Assembly: GCF_026210795.1 (NCBI RefSeq)
Contig: NC_089429.1
Span: 6,915,001 to 6,979,000 of the forward strand
From: Rhizophagus irregularis
Taxonomy: Eukaryota > Glomeromycota > Glomeromycetes > Glomerales > Glomeraceae
DNA: 64,000 nt
Reading direction: 5' to 3'
In this document: positions 43,133-51,868 of the stretch, piece after piece
How positions within the stretch are numbered: the first letter of the stretch is position 1
How the letters are laid out: every line of letters starts with the position of its first letter
Notes under the pieces: model-generated
Told to the model about the DNA's origin: nothing
What the model saw: the letters and a program-made list of their open reading frames with translations, nothing else
The model's database searches: none
Program-made: the position numbers and the translations under genes

Positions 43133-45166
43133 ATGCTCGAACTAAGTGAAAAATTTATGCAAAAACTAAGTATAGGAGAAGTAGAAGAACCAATTTGGGA
43201 AAATATGGTAAAATTACTATTAGAATACCAAGATATTTTAGAATACGACGAGGAAATAGAAGGAATAACAAAAGCAGCGCAACATGAGATAAAGATAAAA
43301 GAAGGGGTAGAACCAATAAAGCAAAGAAGATACAAAGAAACAGATGAAAAGGCAAAATTTATAAGCGAAGAAGTGGATAAATTGTTAAAACAGGGAAGGA
43401 TAAGGAAATCAAAAAGTCCATGGAGTTCACCTGTTACATTAGCAGGAAAGAAAACAGGAAAATATAGGTTCTGTATTGATTACAGAAAGTTAAACAAGAT
43501 AACTATAATGGATAGTTTTCCTTTGCCAAGAATGGATGAATTGTTAGACAAATACAGAAAAGCAAAATGGTTTTCAAGTATAGATCTAGCGGCAGGATTT
43601 AATCAGGTAGAAATGAAAGAAGAAGACAAAGAAAAAACAGCATTTGTATGTTCGAAAGGATTGTTTGAATATAATGTAATGCCATTCGGTTTAACGAATG
43701 CACCAGCAACATTTCAAAGATTAATGGACGAAATATTGGAAGAATACATAAACGATTTTGTAGTAGTATATATCAATGATATTATGATATATTCAGAAAA
43801 TTTGAAAGACCATATGGAACATGTGGAAAAAGTATTAAAGAAGTTACAGGAGAATAATTTAATAATAAAATTGAAGAAATGTAGATTTTTGGAAAGAAAC
43901 ATAGAATTTTTGAAACATATTGTAGGAAATGATGGATTAAGGCCAGACGATAAAAAGATAGAAAAGATAAAAGAAATGAAGGCACCAACCACAGTAAAAG
44001 AAGTAAGATCATTTTTAGGACTTTGTTCATATTACAGAAAATTTGTGAAGAATTTTTCAAAGATAGCAAGACCAATAAGTGATTTGAGAAAGAAGGGAAT
44101 ACCTTTCATTTGGGGAAGAGAACAACAAGAAGCGTTTGAAAAATTGAAAGAAAAGTTAATACAATATCCAATATTACGACATCCAGATTGGAAGAAAGAA
44201 TTTTTATTAATAACAGATGCATCAGGAAAAGGATTAGGTGCAGTATTAAGTCAAAAAGATGAAAAAGGAAAAGAAGTAGTAATAGCATACGCAAGTAGAA
44301 GTTTATTACCAGCAGAAGAAAATTATCCGATAACAGAATTGGAATGTTTAGGAATAGTTTGGGGAATTCAACATTTTCATAAATATTTAATCGATAGAAA
44401 ATTTAAAGTAATAACAGATCACAGTGCATTAAAGGGATTAATGAATGCAAAGATACCGAAAGGAAAAAGAGCGAGATGGGTAATGGAATTACAGCAATAT
44501 AATTTTGAAGTAATACATAGATCAGGAAAAGAAAACACGAATGCTGACGCATTGAGTAGGTTATTAAAGATAGCAGAGGATCAACCAGAAATAGTAATAA
44601 TCGATGGAGTAGATGGATTAGGAAAAACAAGTATAGTACAAAATTTAATTAAAGAATGGGAAAAGCAAGGATTAAAAGTAAGATTCAATACTTATAAAAG
44701 AAGAAGAAAAGATAAAGATAAATTTTATGAATCAAAGATGGAGACAGAATGGAAATTCAGAAAAGAAGTAGTAGAACAAATAAATAGAAGAATGTTAGAA
44801 TATGATGAAAATACAGATATAATAATTTTAGACAAATCACCATATTGTGAATATTATTATCAAAAGACGAAAAGTTTTGACAGAGGATTAATTACTCCAC
44901 ATGGAAATCATGAGATGGAAAAAGAAATATTCAGATTGAAAGAAATAATAGATAAATCAATAGTGATATTTTTAGAAAAAGATGGCGATGTATGTTGGAA
45001 GAATTACATCGGAAGAGAAACAAAGAAAATGGAAAAATCATCATATCCAACATTAAAAAAGGATGAATATTTGGACATGGTTAAAATGTTTGAAGAAAAT
45101 CAGAGTGTGTACAAAGATACCAAAAGATACAGTCGAGTAAAAGTTAAAAACGACAATAGTAGCTAG
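43133..45166 (+). CDS. reverse transcriptase-RNase H fused to a thymidylate-kinase-like P-loop domain
   Basis: The frame has 677 codons and stays open upstream to about 43095; the ATG at 43133 is formal. Residues 60-330 are a Ty3 reverse transcriptase (SPWSSP, FCIDYRKLN, SSIDLAAGF with catalytic D151, MPFGLTNAPATFQ). The YxDD box reads YIND (213-216), so one metal-binding Asp is replaced by Asn. Residues 355-475 are RNase H (TDASGKG D362, E404, TDHSAL D429, NADALSR D472). Directly after this, residues 485-677 are a P-loop kinase: IVIIDGVDGLGKTS (Walker A, 492-500), a DKSPYCEYYYQ motif (567-577) matching the DR-S/Y motif of thymidylate and deoxynucleoside kinases, and a late IGRETKKMEKSS segment resembling their LID. 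Such enzymes phosphorylate (deoxy)nucleotides. The domain is intact except for a shifted C-terminal end after an A run at 45142. Confidence 0.88.
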   Translation: MLELSEKFMQKLSIGEVEEPIWENMVKLLLEYQDILEYDEEIEGITKAAQHEIKIKEGVEPIKQRRYKETDEKAKFISEEVDKLLKQGRIRKSKSPWSSPVTLAGKKTGKYRFCIDYRKLNKITIMDSFPLPRMDELLDKYRKAKWFSSIDLAAGFNQVEMKEEDKEKTAFVCSKGLFEYNVMPFGLTNAPATFQRLMDEILEEYINDFVVVYINDIMIYSENLKDHMEHVEKVLKKLQENNLIIKLKKCRFLERNIEFLKHIVGNDGLRPDDKKIEKIKEMKAPTTVKEVRSFLGLCSYYRKFVKNFSKIARPISDLRKKGIPFIWGREQQEAFEKLKEKLIQYPILRHPDWKKEFLLITDASGKGLGAVLSQKDEKGKEVVIAYASRSLLPAEENYPITELECLGIVWGIQHFHKYLIDRKFKVITDHSALKGLMNAKIPKGKRARWVMELQQYNFEVIHRSGKENTNADALSRLLKIAEDQPEIVIIDGVDGLGKTSIVQNLIKEWEKQGLKVRFNTYKRRRKDKDKFYESKMETEWKFRKEVVEQINRRMLEYDENTDIIILDKSPYCEYYYQKTKSFDRGLITPHGNHEMEKEIFRLKEIIDKSIVIFLEKDGDVCWKNYIGRETKKMEKSSYPTLKKDEYLDMVKMFEENQSVYKDTKRYSRVKVKNDNSS

Positions 45167-45274
45167 AGAAAAGTATTTAAAGAAGTGGAGAAATGGAGAA
45201 GAGCACAGGACTAAAAATATAGAACACATAACGAAAATAACAAATTCAGAAGTAGAATCAATTAAGGAAATATT

Positions 45275-46429
45275 ATGGAAGAAAATAATTATAAGAGAAT
45301 AATAGACAATATCGAAAAAGAGAATAAGTATGAATTGAAAGAGGGAATTTTATATAGAGTGAAAGGACAAAACAAATTTAGAGTAATCAGGGATTATGAA
45401 TACGAAGGATTGATGTACATGATGCATGATAATGAATTATCAGGGCATTTTGGGATAGAAGCGACATTAGATAGAATAAAAGAAAATTATTGGTGGAAAA
45501 ATATGAAGGAAGATGTAGAAGAATATGTAAAGACATGTTGGAATTGTCAGATGAGAGGAAAACCAAGAGGAAAGAACGAATTAACGTCAATAAAGATAAA
45601 TGAACCATTCGAGATGATTGGGATAGATATAGTTGGACCATTAAAAAAGACAGAAAAGGGAAATAAGTACATTGTAGTAGCAATGGATTATTTTACAAAA
45701 TGGCCCGAGGCCGCACCACTAAAAGAAGCTACGGCGAAAGAGGTAGTAGAATTTATTTGGAGGGACATAATTTGTAGACATGGGTGTCCAAAGAAAATAA
45801 TTAGCGATAGAGGGACTCACTTTAACAATAAAATGATGGAAGAATTAGTAGAAAAATGTGGGATAAATCATAGATTAAGTACACCATATAGGCCACAAAC
45901 AAATGGTTTGGTCGAAAGATTCAATAAAACTTTATGCGAGGGATTAGCCAAATTAGGAGAAGAAAATTGGGATAAGCATATACCATCCGTATTATTTGCA
46001 TATAGAACGAAGAAGCAGTCGTCAACAAAAATTAAACCTTTTTATGCAACATATGGAAGAAGAGCAAAACTACCATTAGACAAAGATGAAAATAAGATAA
46101 CATTAGCTGACAGAATAAAAATATTAATTGAGAAGCTACCGGTAATAAGAAGAAAAATAAAAGAAAATGTGAAAGAAGTTCAAGAGAAACAAAAACAACA
46201 ACACGACAAAAGAGGAATTAGAAAACCTAAATTTGAAATAGGAGAAAAAGTATTATTATATGAAGCATGGAGAGAGAAACAATGGTCTGGAAAATTACAG
46301 AACAAATGGAAAGGACCATATTTAATTCATGAAGAATTTGGAAATGGAGCTTATAAACTCAAAGAATTGGATGGAAGAATACTAAAAACACCACAAAATG
46401 GAGAATGGCTAAAGAAATTTTATGATTGA
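45275..46429 (+). CDS. Ty3-type integrase
   Basis: The frame has 384 codons and lies in the same frame as the kinase domain. The linking 110 bases are open only in another frame (KTTIVAREKYLKKWRNGEEH onward), so two compensating one-base shifts (about 45142 and 45277) separate kinase and integrase. The N-terminal zinc-binding domain is H51-x6-H58-x29-C88-x2-C91. The catalytic core is D118 (GIDIVGP), D178 (ISDRGTHF) and E214 (GLVERFN), an exact DD35E. A C-terminal WKGPYLI segment is the GPY/F module. All residues needed for strand transfer are present. It inserts the cDNA into the host genome. Confidence 0.9.
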   Translation: MEENNYKRIIDNIEKENKYELKEGILYRVKGQNKFRVIRDYEYEGLMYMMHDNELSGHFGIEATLDRIKENYWWKNMKEDVEEYVKTCWNCQMRGKPRGKNELTSIKINEPFEMIGIDIVGPLKKTEKGNKYIVVAMDYFTKWPEAAPLKEATAKEVVEFIWRDIICRHGCPKKIISDRGTHFNNKMMEELVEKCGINHRLSTPYRPQTNGLVERFNKTLCEGLAKLGEENWDKHIPSVLFAYRTKKQSSTKIKPFYATYGRRAKLPLDKDENKITLADRIKILIEKLPVIRRKIKENVKEVQEKQKQQHDKRGIRKPKFEIGEKVLLYEAWREKQWSGKLQNKWKGPYLIHEEFGNGAYKLKELDGRILKTPQNGEWLKKFYD

Positions 46430-46577
46430 GGGAGATTTACCCCAAAAATAGTAATTAAAGGAAAAGAGGTATTCGATAAGACCCGAGTTCGATTCGATTA
46501 GAATTATTATGAATAAGACACGAGTTCGATTCTATTAAAGTTATTTGTGAGGTCACAAATAGCGAAGGAGGGGATAA
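46430..46577 (+). other. 3' leader with polypurine tract
   Basis: GAAGGAGGGGATAA (46564-46577) directly abuts the TG of the 3' LTR and is the plus-strand primer. Before it, GAGTTCGATTC occurs twice (about 46486 and 46524) within a near-duplicate AAGACMCGAGTTCGATTC segment. Confidence 0.75.
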
Positions 46578-47661
46578 TGTAAACGGTCAAATATCAAGCA
46601 TGAAAATATGATAAAATTCAACCACCAAATGTAATTACTAAATATTAAGAATGAACAAATTAATTATGAATTGGCGTAGATGGATAAATAATTAGCCGAA
46701 AAGGATAAACATTTAGGAAGAGTAATGATCTACATGATGTAATATTTGTTGAATGATTGACAAAGAACCAATAGGATAATTAGAGTCGATCAATTGCGGC
46801 TTAGCAATCTTTAACAATAAGAACAATTAGAAAGAATAATTATAAGCCACAAAAGATAGATTATAAGTAAAACACATAAAGCGAATTAAGAGAACATATA
46901 AAATAATGTCAGAAAGATTAAAGAACATAAAATAACATAAAAGATAATATAAAAAGATAATACAAAGATATTATAAAAGATAATATAAAAAGATAATACA
47001 AAGATATTATAAAAGATAATATATAAAGATAGCATATTAAAAGATAGCGTATTTAAAATATAGATAGCATATTAGAAAGATAGTTCAAAGATAATATGTA
47101 AAAAGAACGTAAAAGATAGTATATAGATAGAATAGGAAGTAGCATAAAATTTGTATAAATAGAGAGCAGAATTCAAAGTAATTCCACAGTTCTCATCCAC
47201 AGAACTCAATAAAAATATAAGTTTCATTTAATTATTTGTTAGTAAAGTTTAATATTAATTAAAGGTAATAGGTTCGCCCTAAACTTTGATTAATGTTTGC
47301 TTAATTAATTTTAATTGAATAAAATGAAAATTTAAGATGAATTAAATATACACTTTTGAAAAGTAATAAATCGTAGCGAGAGCTATCGAAGTTTGAAATT
47401 AAAGGTAAAAAGTGGATATAATTTGGGGAAAATTTAGAGAAGTTAATTTTTATTTTATATCGCTTAATGTTTTATATTACTAACGCTATTTATGTTATGA
47501 ACCAAGAATGTTGTTGTATGTTGTTCGTTGATTATGTTGTTTGATAATTATGCGGTTGAATATTTGTTCGTTCGTTCGTTTATTCGTTCGTTTGACCATG
47601 GGAATGCCCGTTCGATGTGGCAACTCTGTAAATTGATGACAGAGGGAATCGGGGGACCTCA
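46578..47661 (+). repeat. 3' LTR
   Basis: Begins TGTAAACGGTCAAATATC and ends GGGGGACCTCA. It is closer to the solo LTR at 27209-28279 than to the 5' LTR of this copy, and lacks the 230-base insertion of the latter. Confidence 0.9.
47154..47162 (+). promoter_or_regulatory. LTR TATA box (3' LTR)
   Basis: TATAAATAG in the same context as in the other LTRs; it could drive readthrough into the hAT region downstream. Confidence 0.6.
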
Positions 47662-47669
47662 ACGCCAAA

Positions 47670-48030
47670 CTCAATTTTTTTAGAGGTAAATAATTTTTTT
47701 AAAAAAATCTTTCAGCAACACCTTAACATTTCTTTTTTTATTTTTAGGGATATCAGATATCTTGTTTTTTAAAAAGATTTCTTTTGGAGTATCTAACACT
47801 CTTTTTCTTTTATTTTTGAAAACACTGGACACATTAAAGGTAAATGGGTGTTTTTTTTGAAAAAAAAATTATTATTGAAATTTCGTTAACGTTTCTTTTT
47901 AATTTTTAGGAATACTGATTTTTCTTGAAGCTCAATGTTGTTTTTTTAAAATAAAACCAGGTTCAAAAAATTTTTTTTTTTATTTTATGAATACGACCTA
48001 GAAGGTAAATGGACAATTCTTTTAAAAAAA
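47670..48030 (+). repeat. left subterminal array of splice-like units
   Basis: Repeated AACATTTCTTTTTTTATTTT-AG acceptor-like blocks, short segments (GGATATCAGATATCTTG, GAATACTGATTTTTCTTG) and donor-like AAAGGTAAATGG or AGAAGGTAAATGG words, 110-120 bases apart. Mirrored by 51150-51720. Confidence 0.6.
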
Positions 48031-48594
48031 ACTCCTATCTATTATTAAAAAATTTCTTTGAAAACTTTACTAGCCTTTCTAGAAATCTTGGACTTTCTTG
48101 AACTCTCTTGGTAAAAGAATTTGCGCCTATTTGATTTTAATTAGCAGTTTTATAATAATTTACAGAATCAGCCAATTTATTGACCAATTTGTTAAATATA
48201 TGATCGGCAAATTATTTACTGATTTGTCAACAATGTAACCTAATTAACCAAAAATGGCTCATATAAACAAACCTTTAAAATAAAAAAATAGCAATGAAAA
48301 AAAAATTTTTTGTTTATCTAGACGAAAAAACAACTTATTACGAAATTTTTTTTTTACAAAAAAGTAACCTATTTAACTAAAAATGGCATATATAAACAAA
48401 CCATTTTTTTTGTTTAAAATAAACAAACTAGTAAAATTTATGACGAAAAAATAAACAACTAGTGAAACTTATGACGAAATTTTGTTTTTTACAAAAAAGT
48501 ATGATAAATTTTTTTTTTATTTAAAAAGTAAATAAATAATTAGCGAAAACTAAACATCCTTTTTCTTCTATCTATTTTCATTTTTTATATAAAA
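48031..48594. other. hAT 5' untranslated region
   Basis: AT-rich with repeated ACAAAAAAGTA and GGCATATATAAACAAACC-type words. ACATCCTTTTTCTTCTATC lies shortly before the start codon. Confidence 0.5.
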
Positions 48595-49632
48595 ATGTCA
48601 GAAGTTTGGGAATATTTCCAAAAAATTAGAAATGACAATAATGTCATTATATCATTAAACTGCCAATTATGTGAAACAGAATATGGAGTATTAACTTCTA
48701 CAACAACACTTCGTCGACACTTAAGAAGTATTCATGCTTCTACGTATGTATATGGACCAAACCTTTTATCACAAAACTCTTCTTATACTTCTGCTGAACA
48801 AAAACATATAACAACAAAGCTTACACAATGGGTTACTGTTGATTTACAACCTTTTACTGTTGTTGAACAAGAACAGTTTCAGGAGTTAATTTATACTTTA
48901 GATCCACGTTACATTTTACCATGCAGGCAAACTTTGAAAGAAGAAGTAAATTCATTATTTTTACAAAGAAGAGCAAATGTCAAATCCGAAATTGATAATC
49001 TTACATCAAAAATTTCTTTAACAACTGATATTTGGTCTTCTACATATAATAATACAGCCTTTTTAGGAATTACAATGCATTACATTACCAATAACTGGAC
49101 AATGAAAAAATGTTTATTGGATTTTATTTCCATAGAGGAATCCCATTCAGCAGCACTAATTTTAACTAAACTAACTGATGTTTTACAAGAATTTAATATA
49201 AGTAATAGAATCATATCTCTTACAACTGACAATGGTAGCAACATGTTAGCATGTGGAAGAGAACTTGCTAATGAATTAGAGGCAGGATTTTTTAATTTTA
49301 CATTTTCTCATAATAGATGTGTAGCACATATAATCAATTTGGCAGTTAAGGCTGGAATGAAATATTTGGACTCTTCTATTGTCAAATTGCGAAAATTTGT
49401 TAATAAAATAAAAAATTCTCAATTATTAATTGATGATCTTAAAAGTATTTGTAAAATTAAAAATGTAAAATTTCTAATGCCAATACAAGATGTTGACACA
49501 AGGTGGAATGCAACTTACCAAATGATTGAAAGACAAATTTCTACACGAGATGTAATAGAAATCTTAGTGAATTCTCATAACAATATATTAAAAGATTTAT
49601 ATCCAACAGATATTGAATGGAGAAAAATATTG

Positions 49633-49730
49633 GTATATTTTCAAATTTTTTTTAATTTTTAATTTAAATTAAATTTTTTTATTGAATTAATTTGAAAATT
49701 AATTAAATTAATTTTTTTATATACTATTAG
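49633..49730 (+). other. spliceosomal intron of the hAT transposase
   Basis: Donor GTATAT, acceptor ACTATTAG, 98 bases, very AT-rich. Removal restores an uninterrupted conserved segment. Confidence 0.85.
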
Positions 49731-50072
49731 GAATTAGTTGATGTATTAAAACCTATGTATAAAGCTACTATTTTACTTTCATCAACATCAACACCAACGC
49801 AAGGAGATTTGCGTCTAGCTTTTTTGGGAATGCTAGCTTCTTTGCGACGTCAGCGACAATCAGATCTAGCAAATGCCATATATGACAAACTTTGGACCTA
49901 TTGGAACAGACATTTATCTAAATCATTAGCTATTTCTGCAATTCTTGATCCACGTTACAAACTTACAACTTTTCATAATCAAGAAGAACGCAAAAATTAT
50001 ATTAATCATTTACAAACTTTATTTTCTTCGTACATATCAAATTCCCAAATTACATCAAATACAACAGATGTA

Positions 50073-50630
50073 CACTACCCTCCCAAAAGTATCCGGTCAA
50101 CCAATAAAGATCATATTTTATTAATAATAATTAATATTTAGTTGGCCATCCATGCATGCTTCAATTTGGCGTGGCATGCTCTCAATTAAATTTTAATGTA
50201 AGTTTTGGATGGAATTCTTTCTCACTTTTTTTTTAGCCATTAATCCAGTATTAAAATTTTTGTATCGAACAATTATGTCTGTAACAGTACTTTTTGGAAA
50301 TTTTAGGATATGACTGATTGCTTCATAAGTTTTTATCCTTTCCAAAGGCTAATAATTTTCTCACGCTCACTCAATTCACGAGTTTTTCACATTTTAAAAG
50401 TAGCCGAATGGCACAGTAACAAAAAAAGCAAAGATCAGCATTGGCAAAATTGAGGTGTTATTATTTGTTTTATTGCCAAATCTGGTACAAGCATCGTAAT
50501 ACAATAAAAATACATTCATTTTAATCGTTAGAACCAGGGGAATTGTTTTTTTTTTAAAAAATAATACTTTATATATTCAATCTTGAGAAAATCAAGTTGA
50601 GCTTGGCCGGATACTTTTGGGAAGGTAGTG
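50073..50630 (-). mobile_element. internally deleted Tc1/mariner element inside the hAT transposase
   Basis: Terminal inverted repeats CACTACCCTCCCAAAAGTAT.. and CACTACCTTCCCAAAAGTAT.. (in reverse complement) are flanked by TA on both sides (50071-50072 and 50631-50632). On the minus strand relics of a Tc1 transposase remain. One is the N-terminal helix-turn-helix (RELSEREKIISLWKG, then KFPKSTVTDIIVRYK after a frameshift). The other is a C-terminal piece (ESMPRQIEACMDGQ). The DD34E core is deleted, so it can move only with help. Confidence 0.88.
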
Positions 50631-51149
50631 TAACTTCGCAAGATTCAAGAACTTATTTTTAAATATGATTAATAATAGTCAAAATTATGCAGAAAATTCG
50701 GAATATGATGAAATTAATAATTATTTGAGTACACCATGTGATATTAATGCAGATCCGTTAGTGTGGTGGAATGTTCACCAAAAAAATTATCCTACACTTT
50801 CACTAATAGCAAAGGATTATTTAATTATACAAGCCACAAGTGTATCATCAGAGCAAGCCTTTTCAGTGGCAGGTAATACTATTACACAAACAAGAAATAG
50901 GCTGGATCCTGAAACAGCACGTGCAACTTTATGTCTTAAAAGTTGGATTGAGAATAAGTTGGGAATTAATATAACTAATGAAGATGATAAAGAAACTAGT
51001 AGTAATAGTAGTGATAGTGATTATTGTGATAGTACTAGTATTATTAGCAGTGAAGACAGTGATAATGATGACAGTAATAGTGAAGATAGTGATAGTGAAA
51101 GTGAAAGTTAATGTTTTTTTATTTTAATTATTCATTAATTATGTTTTTA

Positions 51150-51720
51150 CATAAAGGAATTTTCAAAAAAAACTTTCAATAAAGTCCAAATTCAATATTC
51201 CTAAAATAAAGAAAACTTTTAAAAAAATGTATATTTAAAAGAGTTCTAATGGTTTTGGTGTTAAAAAAGAATTTTAACAAATGTCATTTACTTCCAAGAA
51301 AAGAGTTCAGCATTCATAAAAATAATAAAGAAGTCTTTAAAGTTTCTAAATAATTTTTTTTAAAAAAAATTAATTGCATCCAATAAAATCAAAGAAATCA
51401 GATATTTCTAAAAATAAAAAACGTTAGACATTTCTAAAGAATTTTTTTAAAAAAAAATGTCATTACCTTTAAGAAATAGTCTAAGGTATCTGGTGTTCCT
51501 GAAATAAAAGAAAGAAATGTTAGAGACATTTCTAAAAGAATTTTTTATAAAAAAAAACGTCTAATTACATTGTATTTAGCGTTCCTAAAATAAAGAAATA
51601 TTGGAGATGTTTCTAAAGAAATTTTTTTAAAAAAAACGCCAATTTGCCTTTAAGAAAGTCCAAAGAGTTCAGCACCCCTAAAGTTTTTTTTTAAGAAAAA
51701 TGTTTCTAAACTAGTTAATT
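51150..51720 (-). repeat. right subterminal array of splice-like units
   Basis: Read on the minus strand the units are CTAACATTTCTTTCTTTTAT..TTTCAG, an exon-like segment (for example GAACACCAGATACCTTAGAC plus about 12 bases), and the donor GTAATGAC. About five units of 110-120 bases. Opposite in direction to 47670-48030, so both arrays point toward the transposase. Confidence 0.65.
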
Positions 51721-51868
51721 AAAATTAAAATAAAAAATTATCAAAAAAAAAATTTGGTACAAATTTTTTTTCATAGGACCGATCGGTCCTGGTCCACAGT
51801 CCGATCCTGAACTGCGGACTGATGAAGACCGGATCAGGACTGACCAGACCGGACCATTAACATCCTTA

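Larger units (their letters stand above)
35892..47661 (+). mobile_element. Ty3/Gypsy-type LTR retrotransposon with extra N-terminal region and kinase domain
   Basis: The 11.8 kb unit comprises: 5' LTR, a 1.6 kb leader, an ORF with a 760-residue N-terminal extension plus the start of Gag, the rest of Gag in shifted frames, protease, reverse transcriptase, RNase H, a P-loop kinase-like domain, integrase, polypurine tract and 3' LTR. RT-RH before IN places it in Ty3/Gypsy. Two frameshifts and two stops in gag, a compensated frameshift pair between kinase and integrase, and an altered RT active site show decay. The LTRs differ at several sites and the outer flanks (ACTGA at the left, ACGCC at the right) are not a duplication, so this copy may be a recombinant of two insertions. 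Confidence 0.9.
48595..51111 (+). pseudogene. hAT-family transposase, disrupted by a Tc1 element and a frameshift
   Basis: Exon 1 (48595-49632) starts MSEVWEYFQK and has a BED-type zinc finger (C23, C26, H42, H47), the RNase H-like core with TTDIWSS (D145) and TTDNGSN (D212), and CVAHIINLAVK. A 98-base GT-AG intron (49633-49730) joins exactly in frame (WRKIL|ELVDVLKPMY). Exon 2 reaches TTDV at 50072, where a 558 bp Tc1-like element sits. After its removal the frame continues TSQDSRTYF and stops at a T run near 50655; one more T would join it to 50665-51111. The last part (LVWWNVHQKNYPTLSLIAKD, ATSVSSEQAFSVAGNT) is the hAT dimerisation domain, ending in a Ser/Asp/Glu-rich tail. The enzyme would cut and paste hAT elements with 8 bp duplications; this copy cannot make it. 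Confidence 0.85.
47662..51868 (+). mobile_element. hAT transposon, left end lost, nested insertion
   Basis: The unit comprises a left splice-like array (47670-48030, plus orientation), the transposase gene (48595-51111), a right splice-like array in opposite orientation (51150-51720), and a GC-rich subterminal region ending ..GGACCATTAACATCCTTA at 51868. In reverse complement this end is TAAGGATGTTAATGGTCCGG, which looks like a hAT terminus. The matching left end is not found; the Ty3 LTR abuts the left array directly, so the left end was probably removed or displaced by that insertion. The transposase is broken (see below). Confidence 0.65.

Noticed and set aside
38770-45683. Many minus-strand frames across the retrotransposon
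   Set aside because: Shadows of the A-rich coding strand; hydrophobic Leu/Ile/Phe strings with no domains, and the plus-strand genes explain the sequence.
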